Shown: in pieces, positions 7,192 through 14,828 of the stretch
Position numbering within the stretch: position 1 is the stretch's first letter
Layout: each line of letters opens with the position of its first letter
Origin: an uncultured Treponema sp.
Lineage (GTDB): Bacteria; Spirochaetota; Spirochaetia; Treponematales; Treponemataceae
Direction of reading: 5' to 3'
Assembly: GCA_945833725.1 (NCBI GenBank)
Contig: CAMAFU010000002.1
Coordinates: 1 to 25,359 of the forward strand
Length of the DNA stretch: 25,359 nt
Notes under the pieces: generated by a model
Seen by the model: only the letters and a program-made list of their open reading frames with translations
The model's database searches: none
What the model was told of the DNA's origin: nothing
Made by a program: the position numbers and the translations under genes

Positions 7192-8064
7192 ATGAAAACT
7201 TCAACACTTACAAAAACTGCAGGAACACTTGCTCTTGTTCTTGCCTCCGCCCTGTGCCTTTCTGACTGCAAAGAAAAAAAATCAACATCATCAAAACCGC
7301 TTCTCAGAGTTGGAATGGAATGTGCCTATGCTCCTTTTAACTGGACTCAGGATTCAAAAACAACGCCCGACGGAACGGAAGCAGTGCCAATCTACAAAGA
7401 AAAATACTACGCTTACGGCTACGATGTGGCAGTGGCAAAAATGCTTGCCGAACACTTGGGAATGGAACTGGAAATTCACAAAAGCGAATGGTCTTCAATC
7501 GGAATCAGCATGGATGTCGGCGACTACGACTGCATCATCGCCGGAATGGGAAAAACTGCAGAGCGGGAACTTGCATACTCATTTACAGAACCCTACTACT
7601 ACCGGGATAACTGTATCGTTGTAAAAGCCGGAGGACCTTACGCAGAAGTAAAAGGTTTAAGCGAACTGGCAGGAAAGGGAGTGCGCCTTACAACACAGCT
7701 GGGAACAGGCTGGGTTCCTCTTCTTGAACAGGTGCCGGGAGCCGTAAAACCGGGAAATTACGAAACTACATCAGAATGTTTTATGGCAGTTTCCAACGAT
7801 GTGGCAGATGTGGTAGTTGTAGATTTGCCTACAGCCCAGAGTGCCCTTATGACAAACAAAGGTCTTAAAATAATCCGCCTTGCAAAAGACGATACCTTTA
7901 CAGGCGACGGTCCTATGGTAAATGTCTGCATCGCCACAAGAAAATCAGACACAGCCCTCCGGGATAAGCTTCAGAAAGCACTGGACGAAATCGGCTGGAA
8001 CCAGAAGTCAAAAATGGATGAACTTATGAACAAGGTAATTCTCCAGCAGCCTGCAGCAAACTAA
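7192..8064 (+). CDS. Amino-acid ABC transporter substrate-binding lipoprotein (290 aa)
   Basis: Periplasmic solute-binding protein of family 3, probably for a polar amino acid. It starts with a signal peptide (KTAGTLALVLASALCLS). A lipid-anchored Cys is likely at C26 (LSDC) or C22 (SALC); both are imperfect lipoboxes, tolerable in spirochaetes. Family features are LLRVGMECAYAPFNW near the start, YGYDVAVAKMLAEHLGMELEI, DYDCIIAGMGKTAERELAYSFT with its PYY continuation, and VADVVVVDLPTA in the second lobe. GAGGTG at 7181-7186 supports ATG 7192; a longer open frame from 7162 lacks support. The permease and ATPase genes follow on the same strand after a 192-base spacer with hairpins. Ligand specificity cannot be read from the sequence; the cluster as a whole suggests an amino acid used for catabolism. 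Confidence 0.92.
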   Translation: MKTSTLTKTAGTLALVLASALCLSDCKEKKSTSSKPLLRVGMECAYAPFNWTQDSKTTPDGTEAVPIYKEKYYAYGYDVAVAKMLAEHLGMELEIHKSEWSSIGISMDVGDYDCIIAGMGKTAERELAYSFTEPYYYRDNCIVVKAGGPYAEVKGLSELAGKGVRLTTQLGTGWVPLLEQVPGAVKPGNYETTSECFMAVSNDVADVVVVDLPTAQSALMTNKGLKIIRLAKDDTFTGDGPMVNVCIATRKSDTALRDKLQKALDEIGWNQKSKMDELMNKVILQQPAAN

Positions 8065-8075
8065 ATTAAGGGTAA

Positions 8076-8207
8076 GGGGGAAAGCCTTCCCCCTGGGTTC
8101 AGTCACGAGTCGCTTCACAAATGTCAAAGTAAACTTTGCCACTTGTTCCGCTTTGTCGTGCCTTCACCACACCCCCTTCGCCTAGGGGCAGGCAAAAGCC
8201 TTCCCCT
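8076..8207. repeat. Hairpin-rich spacer between binding-protein and permease genes
   Basis: The 192-base gap holds three stems: GGGGGAA-AGCC-TTCCCCC (8076-8093), CAAAGT-AA-ACTTTG (about 8125-8138) nested inside CACGA/TCGTG, and AGGGGcAGGC-AAAA-GCCTtCCCCT (8184-8207, one mismatch). The first resembles the GGGGGA-GACT-TCCCCC stem inserted in murB. Within an operon such structures can protect the upstream mRNA or reduce readthrough, which would give more binding protein than membrane parts. A frame open across part of it (from 8143) has no ribosome-binding site and is not called. Confidence 0.7.
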
Positions 8208-8256
8208 AAAACCCCTAAACAACGGAAAAAAAACAAACTTTTTACAGGAGACAACA

Positions 8257-9018
8257 ATGGAAACAAATCCTACAAACACCTTCGGCTGGGTCTTTTTCCT
8301 GGCAAAAAAATATTCCGGCATGTTCATAGAAGGCACCTGGATTACCCTTTACATTGCTGTTGTAGGAACAATCCTTGGATTTATCCTGGGCTTTGTAATC
8401 GGCGTAATTCAGGATTCAAAAATAACCCAGAACGACAATCCCGTAAAAAAGATTATAATCCGCGCCTTTAAGGGAATTTCCACCGTTTATGTAGAAATTT
8501 TCCGCGACACCCCGATGATAGTTCAGGCGATGATTGTATACTACGGACTTAGGCAGACTCCCATAGGTGCACAGATGAGCCCGGTTTTTGCAGGTATTCT
8601 TGTTACAGTGTTGAACACAGGAGCCTACATGGCAGAAACAGTTAGAGGCGGAATCGGTTCCATCGATAAAGGACAGCGGGAAGGAGCATGGGCAATGGGA
8701 ATGAGCCCAATTAAAACCATGATTTATGTAGTCCTTCCACAGGCATTTAAAAACATCATTCCAGAAATGGCAAATACTTTCCTTACAAACCTAAAAATGA
8801 CTTCGGTTTTAAATGTAATTGCCGTAAAGGAACTTTTTATGGCGGCAAAAACAGTAGGCGGCAACTACTACAAGTACTTTGAATCATACCTTGTTATAGC
8901 CGCAATTTATTTTGTCATCTGCTTTGTATTCAACAAAATATTCATCTTTGTAGAGAAAAAAATGCAGGACAAGGCAGACTATGTTCTGGCAGTTGAATAT
9001 CTTAACGACGGCGAATAA
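8257..9018 (+). CDS. Amino-acid ABC transporter permease (253 aa)
   Basis: Inner-membrane permease of the His/Glu/Gln/Arg/opine type. Hydrophobic spans are visible at about 25-50 (ITLYIAVVGTILGFILGFVIG), around 85-140 and near the C-terminus (SYLVIAAIYFVICFVFNKIFIFV). FRDTPMIVQAMIVYYGLR is the typical second-helix region. The cytoplasmic EAA loop that docks on the ATPase is clear: GGIGSIDKGQREGAWAMGMS, followed by LPQAFKNIIPEMAN. The start at 8257 is set by AGGAG (8246-8250) six bases upstream and by homology; the frame is open further upstream through the hairpin spacer, but that part is not protein-like. It is followed after 15 bases by the ATPase gene, so the two are co-transcribed. Only one permease gene is present, so a homodimer is likely. 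Confidence 0.94.
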   Translation: METNPTNTFGWVFFLAKKYSGMFIEGTWITLYIAVVGTILGFILGFVIGVIQDSKITQNDNPVKKIIIRAFKGISTVYVEIFRDTPMIVQAMIVYYGLRQTPIGAQMSPVFAGILVTVLNTGAYMAETVRGGIGSIDKGQREGAWAMGMSPIKTMIYVVLPQAFKNIIPEMANTFLTNLKMTSVLNVIAVKELFMAAKTVGGNYYKYFESYLVIAAIYFVICFVFNKIFIFVEKKMQDKADYVLAVEYLNDGE

Positions 9019-9033
9019 GAGGGAGAAAGTAAA

Positions 9034-9774
9034 ATGGCAGAAAAGATTATAGAAATAAAGGAACTTAGCAAGTCCTTCGGAAAGCATGAAGTTTTAAGAA
9101 AAATTGACATAGACATAGAAAAAGGCGAAGTAATATGTATTCTTGGCTCTTCAGGAAGCGGAAAATCTACTTTGCTCAGGTGTATAAACAAGCTGGAACA
9201 CCAGAGTTCGGGAAAAGTTTTGTTCCACGGAAAGGAAGTGCGGGATTCCCAGAAAGACATAAACCTTTTCCGCTCAAAAGTGGGAATGTGCTTTCAGTCC
9301 TTCAACCTTTTTAACAATTATACAGTTCTTGAAAACTGCATGCTCTGCACAAGAAAAGTTCTTCACCTTTCAAAGGAAGAATCTTTCCAGCGGGCAATAA
9401 AGCACCTTAAAGAAGTGGGAATGGCACCCTACATCAACGCAAAGCCTGCCCAGTTAAGCGGCGGACAAAAACAGCGGGTCGCCATTGCAAGAAGTCTTTG
9501 CATGAACCCGGAAGTTCTGCTTTTTGACGAGCCTACTTCTGCCCTGGATCCGGAAATGGTTGGGGAAGTTTTAACAACCATGAAGGAACTGGCAGACACC
9601 GGCCTTACAATGGTTATCGTAACTCACGAAATGGGGTTTGCCAGGGATGTAAGCACAAGGACGATTTTTATGGATCAGGGATATGTGGCAGAAGACACGA
9701 CTCCGGCAGAATTCTTTACAAATCCAAAAAATCCAAGATCCCGTGAATTCCTTAAAAGGTATTTGGCAGGCTAA
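9034..9774 (+). CDS. Amino-acid ABC transporter ATP-binding protein (246 aa)
   Basis: ATPase that powers the transporter encoded by the two preceding genes. All nucleotide-binding motifs are present: Walker A GSSGSGKST (38-46), Q-loop FQSFNLF (87-93), signature LSGGQKQRVAIA (141-152), Walker B VLLFDEP (161-167), D-loop SALD and the switch histidine H198 in VTHEMG. Closest in type to GlnQ/HisP polar amino-acid importers, with the expected length of about 240-250 aa. The ribosome-binding site GAGGGAG precedes the ATG, and the gap to the permease is 15 bases. The cytidylate-kinase-like gene starts 18 bases after its stop. Confidence 0.95.
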   Translation: MAEKIIEIKELSKSFGKHEVLRKIDIDIEKGEVICILGSSGSGKSTLLRCINKLEHQSSGKVLFHGKEVRDSQKDINLFRSKVGMCFQSFNLFNNYTVLENCMLCTRKVLHLSKEESFQRAIKHLKEVGMAPYINAKPAQLSGGQKQRVAIARSLCMNPEVLLFDEPTSALDPEMVGEVLTTMKELADTGLTMVIVTHEMGFARDVSTRTIFMDQGYVAEDTTPAEFFTNPKNPRSREFLKRYLAG

Positions 9775-9792
9775 AAAAAGCGAGGTGGTTTT

Positions 9793-10434
9793 ATGTCAGA
9801 AAACAAAGAAAATTTTACAGTAACTTTTGCCCGAGGGTTTGGAACAGGGGGAAAGGAAATTGCAGCAAAACTTGCAAAGGATTTGGGAATAAACTGTTAC
9901 GAAAACAGAATCCTTACCCTTGCAAGCCAGATGAGCGGCCTTGACGAAGAAGTGTTCCGGGAAGTAGACGAAAAAATAAGAAGCCGGGGAGGCTTTTCAA
10001 GTTTTTTAAAAGGCCTTCCAAAATCAAAAAGTTACATTGCCCGCAACGAAAAATTTGTAAGCGACGATAAACTTTTTGAGTATCAGAGCAAAATAATAAA
10101 AAACCTTGCAGAAAACGAAAGCTGCGTAATCGTGGGAAAATGCGCCGACTTTGTTCTTCGGGGCAATCCCAGGGTTGTAAGCGTTTATGTAGAAGCTCCC
10201 CGCGACTTCTGCTTAAAACGCACCATGGAAAAAATGGGCGTAACTGCGGAAGTAGCGGCTGCAACAATTTCCCAGACCGACAAATTCCGGGCAGATTATT
10301 ACGAGTACTACACCGGCGGAAACTACTGGACAAACCCGGTCAATTACGACATCACCCTGAACAGCGAAAAAATCGGAATTGACGGCTGTGTAGAAATGGT
10401 AAAACACCTTTTAAAGGTAAAAGAGTTGATTTAA
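9793..10434 (+). CDS. Cytidylate-kinase-like family protein (213 aa)
   Basis: P-loop protein of the cytidylate-kinase-like family (Pfam Cytidylate_kin2). The N-terminus FTVTFARGFGTGGKEIAAKLAKDLG carries a relaxed P-loop (GFGTGGKEIA, where classical kinases have GxxxxGK[ST]). INCYENRILTLAS, an SCVIVGKCADFVLRG stretch near 115-130 and the arginine-containing lid-like segment RDFCLKRTMEKMG follow. The substrate of this family is unknown; true CMP kinase activity should not be assumed. It is the fourth gene of the transporter operon (18-base gap after the ATPase, ribosome-binding site GAGGTGG), which is an unexpected place for a nucleotide kinase and hints at a regulatory or metabolic role tied to amino-acid uptake. 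A palindrome-rich spacer follows. Confidence 0.85.
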   Translation: MSENKENFTVTFARGFGTGGKEIAAKLAKDLGINCYENRILTLASQMSGLDEEVFREVDEKIRSRGGFSSFLKGLPKSKSYIARNEKFVSDDKLFEYQSKIIKNLAENESCVIVGKCADFVLRGNPRVVSVYVEAPRDFCLKRTMEKMGVTAEVAAATISQTDKFRADYYEYYTGGNYWTNPVNYDITLNSEKIGIDGCVEMVKHLLKVKELI

Positions 10435-10435
10435 A

Positions 10436-10622
10436 CGGCTGACGGCTGATAGTGCGGCAAGGATAGAAGCCCCTGCGAAGCAGTCGTAAAAAGAAGAAGG
10501 CTTTGCCTTATTCTTTTTATGATGAGCCGAACAGGCGAAGGGCGGATAGCGAGAGTTTGCGATGCAAACTCTTCACGAGAAATGCATTGCATTTCTCGCA
10601 TTTTGCGGAGCAAAAGCCGCCC
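10436..10622. repeat. Modular palindromic repeat (copy R3)
   Basis: The 219-base gap before the aminotransferase gene is almost filled by palindromes separated by short boxes: CTGC-GAA-GCAG (10473-10483); a 14-bp stem with one mismatch around a TTT loop (10488-10518); GAGTTTGC-GAT-GCAAACTC (10553-10571); CGAGAAATGC-ATT-GCATTTCTCG (10576-10598); TTTTGC-GGA-GCAAAA (10601-10615). Boxes such as aaggatagaagc (about 10459) and gggcggatagcga (about 10540) lie between them. The element begins with a tandem acggctg (10435-10448). No gene is visible. Confidence 0.8.
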
Positions 10623-10653
10623 GTAAAAAAACAACAAAATGGAGGAAAAATAA

Positions 10654-11865
10654 ATGAAACTTAAAGACACAGGATTAACAGCTCAGGACATTAAAGACAA
10701 GGTTTCAAAATACATGATTGAAACTTACGAGCGGTTTGATTTTATTGCTGAAACGGCAAAAGACCAGTACATCTACGATGAAAAAGGTGAACCTTATCTG
10801 GATTTTTATGCTGGAATTGCAGTAAACAGCGCCGGAAACTGCAACGAAAAAGTTGTGTCCGCCGTTATCGACCAGGTAAAGGACATTATGCACACTTTTA
10901 ACTATCCATACACCATACCACAGGCTCTTCTTGCAGAAAAAATCTGTACCACAATAGGAATGGATAAAATTTTTTACCAGAACTCTGGTACCGAAGCCAA
11001 CGAAGCTATGATTAAAATGGCAAGAAAATACGGAATCGAAAAATACGGTCCAAACAAGTACCACATTGTTACGGCAAAAATGGGTTTCCACGGAAGAACT
11101 TTCGGTGCAATGAGTGCAACAGGTCAGCCAGGAAACGGTTGTCAGGTTGGTTTTGGTCCTATGACTTACGGTTTTTCTTACGCTCCATACAACAATCTGG
11201 AAGCATTTAAAAACGCATGCACGGAAAACACAATCGCCATTATGGTTGAGCCTGTTCAGGGGGAAGGCGGCGTTCATCCTGCAACAAAAGAATTTATGCA
11301 GGGACTCCGAAAATTCTGCGACGAAAAGGGAATGCTTCTTTTAATTGACGAAGTTCAGACAGGCTGGTGCAGAACTGGGGCTGTTATGAGTTTTATGAAC
11401 TACGGAATAAAACCAGATATTGTTTCAATGGCAAAGGCTCTTGGCGGCGGAATGCCAATTGGTGCAATATGTGCCAGTGCAGAAGTTGCAAAAGCCTTTA
11501 CTGCAGGAAGTCACGGTACAACTTTTGGCGGTCACCCTGTAAGCTGTGCGGCTGCCTTGGCAGAAGTAAATGAACTTTTGGACAGGGATTTAGCAGGAAA
11601 CGCAAAAAAAATGGGGGACTATTTTGCCGCCAAACTTGAAAAACTGCCTCATGTAAAGGAAGTGCGCCATCAGGGACTTTTAGTAGGCGTGGAATTTGAC
11701 GACTCTGTAAACGGAGTTGAAGTAAAGCACAAGTGTCTTGAAAAACATCTGCTTATTACGGCAATAGGTGCCCATACAATCCGTATGATTCCGCCTCTTA
11801 TTATTACGGAAGAAGACTGCGACAAAGCATTCAGCATTTTATCGGAAGTTATGCAGGAGCTGTAG
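10654..11865 (+). CDS. Class III PLP-dependent aminotransferase, acetylornithine/4-aminobutyrate type (403 aa)
   Basis: Transfers an omega-amino (or acetylornithine) group to 2-oxoglutarate, leaving a semialdehyde. Family features in order: SGTEANEAMIKMARKYG (111-127) for the cofactor phosphate, GFHGRT (144-149), EPVQGEGG (199-206), D232 in LLIDEVQTGWCRTG, the PLP-binding K261 in SMAKALGGGMPIGA and TTFGGHPVSCAAA. Length is normal. GGAGGA at 10641-10646 supports ATG 10654. The gene is nearest to ArgD/GabT-like enzymes; subgroup assignment from sequence alone is unsafe. Because an aldehyde-reducing Fe-ADH gene starts ten bases later and an amino-acid importer precedes it, a catabolic omega-aminotransferase looks more likely than arginine biosynthesis, and no other arginine gene is present in the window. 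Confidence 0.9.
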   Translation: MKLKDTGLTAQDIKDKVSKYMIETYERFDFIAETAKDQYIYDEKGEPYLDFYAGIAVNSAGNCNEKVVSAVIDQVKDIMHTFNYPYTIPQALLAEKICTTIGMDKIFYQNSGTEANEAMIKMARKYGIEKYGPNKYHIVTAKMGFHGRTFGAMSATGQPGNGCQVGFGPMTYGFSYAPYNNLEAFKNACTENTIAIMVEPVQGEGGVHPATKEFMQGLRKFCDEKGMLLLIDEVQTGWCRTGAVMSFMNYGIKPDIVSMAKALGGGMPIGAICASAEVAKAFTAGSHGTTFGGHPVSCAAALAEVNELLDRDLAGNAKKMGDYFAAKLEKLPHVKEVRHQGLLVGVEFDDSVNGVEVKHKCLEKHLLITAIGAHTIRMIPPLIITEEDCDKAFSILSEVMQEL

Positions 11866-11874
11866 GGGAAGGTC

Positions 11875-13047
11875 ATGGATTTTTCATTTTCAATTCCGCA
11901 GAATATAATCTTTGGGGCAAAAAGCCTTTTAAAACTCCCGGAAGCAGCGGCAAAACTGGGCAAAAAAAAGGCTCTTATAATAAGCGGACCCCATCTGGAA
12001 AAAATCGGTCTTGTGGCAAAATGTTCCGCCGCCCTTAAGGCTAGTGGAATTGAAAGTGCCTCTTTCTGTAAAACGGAAGCCAATCCTTCTGTAGAGACTG
12101 TGGAAAAAGCGGCTGCTGTTTTTTTGGAAAGCGGGGCTGATTTTATCGTAGCTTTTGGAGGCGGCTCTCCTTTGGATGTGGCAAAGGCCGTGGCTGTTCT
12201 TGCCTCTTTCGGCGGGAAAATAACGGATTACGAAGGAGCAGGAAAAGTTCCCGGCCCTGTAGTTCCAATGATTGCAATTCCCACAACTGCAGGAACTGGA
12301 AGCGAAGTAACGGCTTTTTCTGTTATTACAGACCATTCCAGAAACTACAAGCTTACAGTTGCTTCCAGCCATATTCTGCCAGATGCTGCTATTCTTGACC
12401 CGGAACTTATTTACACTGTGCCGGAAGGAACGGCAGCAGCCTGCGGAGTTGATGCAATGATTCACGCTCTGGAATCCTACCTTTCAAAGGCCGCAAGTCC
12501 TTTTTCCGAAATGCTTTCTCTGCGAGCTTTGGAACTTATAGGTGCTTCAATTCTGGAATACGCCGCCGACCGCAAAAATGCAAAGGCAGCCGAAAACATG
12601 ATGGCAGGCTCCCTTTTTGCAGGAATTGCCTTTAGCCACGCCCGGCTTGGAAATGTTCACGCCATGAGCCATCCGATAAGCGCATTTTTTAATGTTCCCC
12701 ACGGCGTTGCAAATGCAATACTTTTGCCTCAGGTTGTGGAGTTCAACGAAAAAGCGGCAGAAAATGCTGAAATCAAAAACAAGTATTTTCAGATATACCG
12801 CTGTATCTGCAAAAATCCTGTTGCAAAAGAAGAGTTTTTGCCTTCAATGCTGAAAAAAGAGTTAAGGTCACTTAACGAAAAGTTAAAAATTCCTGCCACT
12901 CTAAAAGAAGCTGGAATCGACGAAAATGCCTTTGCAAAAGTCCTAGACCAGATGGCCGACGATGCCATGAAAAGCGGCAACATCTGTGTAAACCCAAGAA
13001 AAACCAAAAAACCGGACATTCTGGAAATTTACAGAAAATCGTTTTAA
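11875..13047 (+). CDS. Iron-containing alcohol dehydrogenase (390 aa)
   Basis: Group III metal-dependent NAD(P)-linked alcohol dehydrogenase. The nucleotide loop GGGSPLDVAKA (95-105) and the PTTAGTGSEVTAFSVI segment (136-151) are typical. The four metal ligands are all present: D193 and H197 in GVDAMIHALESY, H262 in GNVHAMSHPI and H276 in FNVPHGVAN. Length is normal. It starts ten bases after the aminotransferase stop with a GGGGAAGG ribosome-binding site, so the two are translated from one message. The pairing suggests that it reduces the semialdehyde made by the aminotransferase to a hydroxy acid or alcohol, regenerating NAD(P)+. That is inference; ethanol, butanol or 1,3-propanediol dehydrogenases belong to the same family. 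Confidence 0.93.
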   Translation: MDFSFSIPQNIIFGAKSLLKLPEAAAKLGKKKALIISGPHLEKIGLVAKCSAALKASGIESASFCKTEANPSVETVEKAAAVFLESGADFIVAFGGGSPLDVAKAVAVLASFGGKITDYEGAGKVPGPVVPMIAIPTTAGTGSEVTAFSVITDHSRNYKLTVASSHILPDAAILDPELIYTVPEGTAAACGVDAMIHALESYLSKAASPFSEMLSLRALELIGASILEYAADRKNAKAAENMMAGSLFAGIAFSHARLGNVHAMSHPISAFFNVPHGVANAILLPQVVEFNEKAAENAEIKNKYFQIYRCICKNPVAKEEFLPSMLKKELRSLNEKLKIPATLKEAGIDENAFAKVLDQMADDAMKSGNICVNPRKTKKPDILEIYRKSF

Positions 13048-13054
13048 AGAAAAA

Positions 13055-13104
13055 CTGCAGAAGTGAAAATCAGAAGTATAAATCTGAAAAGTTCATTTCT
13101 GCAG
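13055..13104. terminator. Long hairpin between convergent genes, possible bidirectional terminator
   Basis: CTGCAGAAGTGAA (13055-13067) pairs with TTCATTTCTGCAG (13092-13104): 13 pairs including one G-T, with an inner TCAGA/TCTGA stem. It lies in the 86-base gap between the convergent Fe-ADH and transglutaminase-like genes, where a terminator serving both is expected. The T-runs on either side are poor, so strength is uncertain. Confidence 0.55.
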
Positions 13105-13133
13105 ATTTCCTGCCGTTTCTCCGCTCAATTCCC

Positions 13134-14828
13134 CTAATAAATTCCCTCAACAACAGGATTATTCCACAACGAACTGTAATTTACATTTCCGTCGGAAGAT
13201 TCTTCCCATATAGACTGCAGGGCATAAGTTCTATCTCTGTAAACCACATTGCTGTTTGCGATGGAAGGCTTTAATTCGTTAAAACCTCTGGAAAAAGCAA
13301 TATGCTGGCTGTCTAAATTGCCAAAATAAAATTCTTTAGGATTTTCTACAGGGCGGAACGATTTATATTCCAAACCGGCACCTAACGCAACATCAACAGG
13401 AAACCAGCCAAAATTTTCGATGTAAAATTCACACCACCAGTGATTTTTATTCTGCATTTCCGAATCAACAAGAATTCCTCCTAACGGAACAGCTGGAATT
13501 CCCACCGCCCTAAGAAGCGTTGTATACATAACTGCAAAATCGTAGGCATCGCCCTTTTCTTTTTTAAGCAAATCCTTTGGGTCAGCTCCGTTTTTCCTCA
13601 GCTTTTCGGAAATTTTAAAATTATCAATCATGTAATCATAAATAATCTTTGCCTGCACATAAGGATTCGTTTCTTTTTTTATAATCTTCTTTGCAAACTG
13701 AACAATTTCTTCATCATCACTTTTAATAAGGGAATCGGAAGCAGTAAAATTTTTATACAAAATCCTGTTCTTTTCGGAAAAAGGCCTTACATTCTTAGAG
13801 TTTACCGAAGAAGCCACAGAATACACTTCTACAACAAAACTATGCTCAAACCTTTTTACTCTGTCACCAGTTTTTGGAAGAAGAGATTGATGAATTATTG
13901 TATTCTGATAATGTTCAAAAGCCGGTTCCGGATTACATTCTGTAAGCCGCGCAGCACTTTGACCTGCAAAAACAGGCGGATAAGGAACGCGCAGTGTAAC
14001 GGCCGTATTCTGCTTAGAACCGGAATCCATAATATCTGTTCCCGCATGAATAAGATATGTTTTCTTTGAAGAATAAGTTTTTTTGCCGGCAGAAAATTTT
14101 ACTTCAGCCGGAAAAAAATTGCTTTTTCCTTTTTCAGTCTGAACATAAACCTGCCCCGAAACAGCCCCCTCCGGCACACGAACATGAATTTCAGAATCAG
14201 ACCAATATTCAAAATCAAAATTATCATCGCTGCAGGCAATAAAACTTTCTTCTTCTCCCGAATTCTGTCCCGGATTCTGCTCTTTAAAACCTGCCGAAAA
14301 ATATACTTTTCCGCCGCCCCTAATAGTACCAAAATTCGTACCGGTAATAGTAACAAGTTTACCAATACTTTGAGATGAAGGGGAAGCATTTGTAATTACC
14401 GGCAAAGTTGTTTTTGTGTCCGGCGGAACTTCTACAGGAATGCCGGCTTCATTGGCAAAAAAACCTGGTTTTGATTTACCGGCCTTAGTTGCCACAATTA
14501 CAAGTCCATCCTGAACATTAGAGGGAAGAACTATTTTTATTTGATTGTCCTGCCACAAAATATAGCCGCTGGCAGTTATTCTGCTGCCCCCTACTTCTAC
14601 ATAATCCGAAGTAGTACGCACCGAACCAAAGTTCTCCCCATAAATTATCATTATGTCGCCGGGAGAACCTATAGGAGGCGTTACAGACGCAATTACAGGA
14701 ATTTTCCGCGATTTATATGTTATAAAGGAAATAACAAGCAAAACAGCAAGGATTGAAACAAGAATCGTTCCAACCCTAAAAAACGGATATTTTCTGAAAA
14801 AATATTTAAACGAATCAGCGGTTTTCAA
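13134..14828 (-). CDS. Membrane-anchored TIG/IPT-domain protein with transglutaminase-like domain lacking the catalytic Cys (564 aa)
   Basis: Probable cell-envelope protein. One transmembrane helix near the N-terminus (VGTILVSILAVLLVISFI, about 19-36) is followed by two TIG/IPT immunoglobulin-like repeats (each with an IPV/LPV-I-x-x-[AS]-x-P opening and GxNFG, at about 49-125 and 140-250), then a transglutaminase-like domain (about 395-485). In that domain H463 (HWWCEF) and D479 (WFPVDVA) of the catalytic triad are present, but the position of the nucleophilic Cys is A428 (GDAYDFA where active enzymes have GxCxxFA). It is thus probably a binding or structural domain, unless C466 substitutes. 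The start is a TTG at 14828, overlapping the end of the anti-sigma gene by 14 bases; no in-frame ATG precedes the membrane helix. Co-transcribed with the sigma/anti-sigma pair. Confidence 0.82.
   Translation of the reverse strand: MKTADSFKYFFRKYPFFRVGTILVSILAVLLVISFITYKSRKIPVIASVTPPIGSPGDIMIIYGENFGSVRTTSDYVEVGGSRITASGYILWQDNQIKIVLPSNVQDGLVIVATKAGKSKPGFFANEAGIPVEVPPDTKTTLPVITNASPSSQSIGKLVTITGTNFGTIRGGGKVYFSAGFKEQNPGQNSGEEESFIACSDDNFDFEYWSDSEIHVRVPEGAVSGQVYVQTEKGKSNFFPAEVKFSAGKKTYSSKKTYLIHAGTDIMDSGSKQNTAVTLRVPYPPVFAGQSAARLTECNPEPAFEHYQNTIIHQSLLPKTGDRVKRFEHSFVVEVYSVASSVNSKNVRPFSEKNRILYKNFTASDSLIKSDDEEIVQFAKKIIKKETNPYVQAKIIYDYMIDNFKISEKLRKNGADPKDLLKKEKGDAYDFAVMYTTLLRAVGIPAVPLGGILVDSEMQNKNHWWCEFYIENFGWFPVDVALGAGLEYKSFRPVENPKEFYFGNLDSQHIAFSRGFNELKPSIANSNVVYRDRTYALQSIWEESSDGNVNYSSLWNNPVVEGIY

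Noticed and set aside
8143..8256. N-terminal extension of the permease through the hairpin spacer
   Set aside because: The translated stretch is arginine/proline-rich and not permease-like, and AGGAG supports the ATG at 8257.
10436..10622. CRISPR array
   Set aside because: The repeats are palindromes of differing sequence and spacing, with no constant direct repeat and no cas genes.
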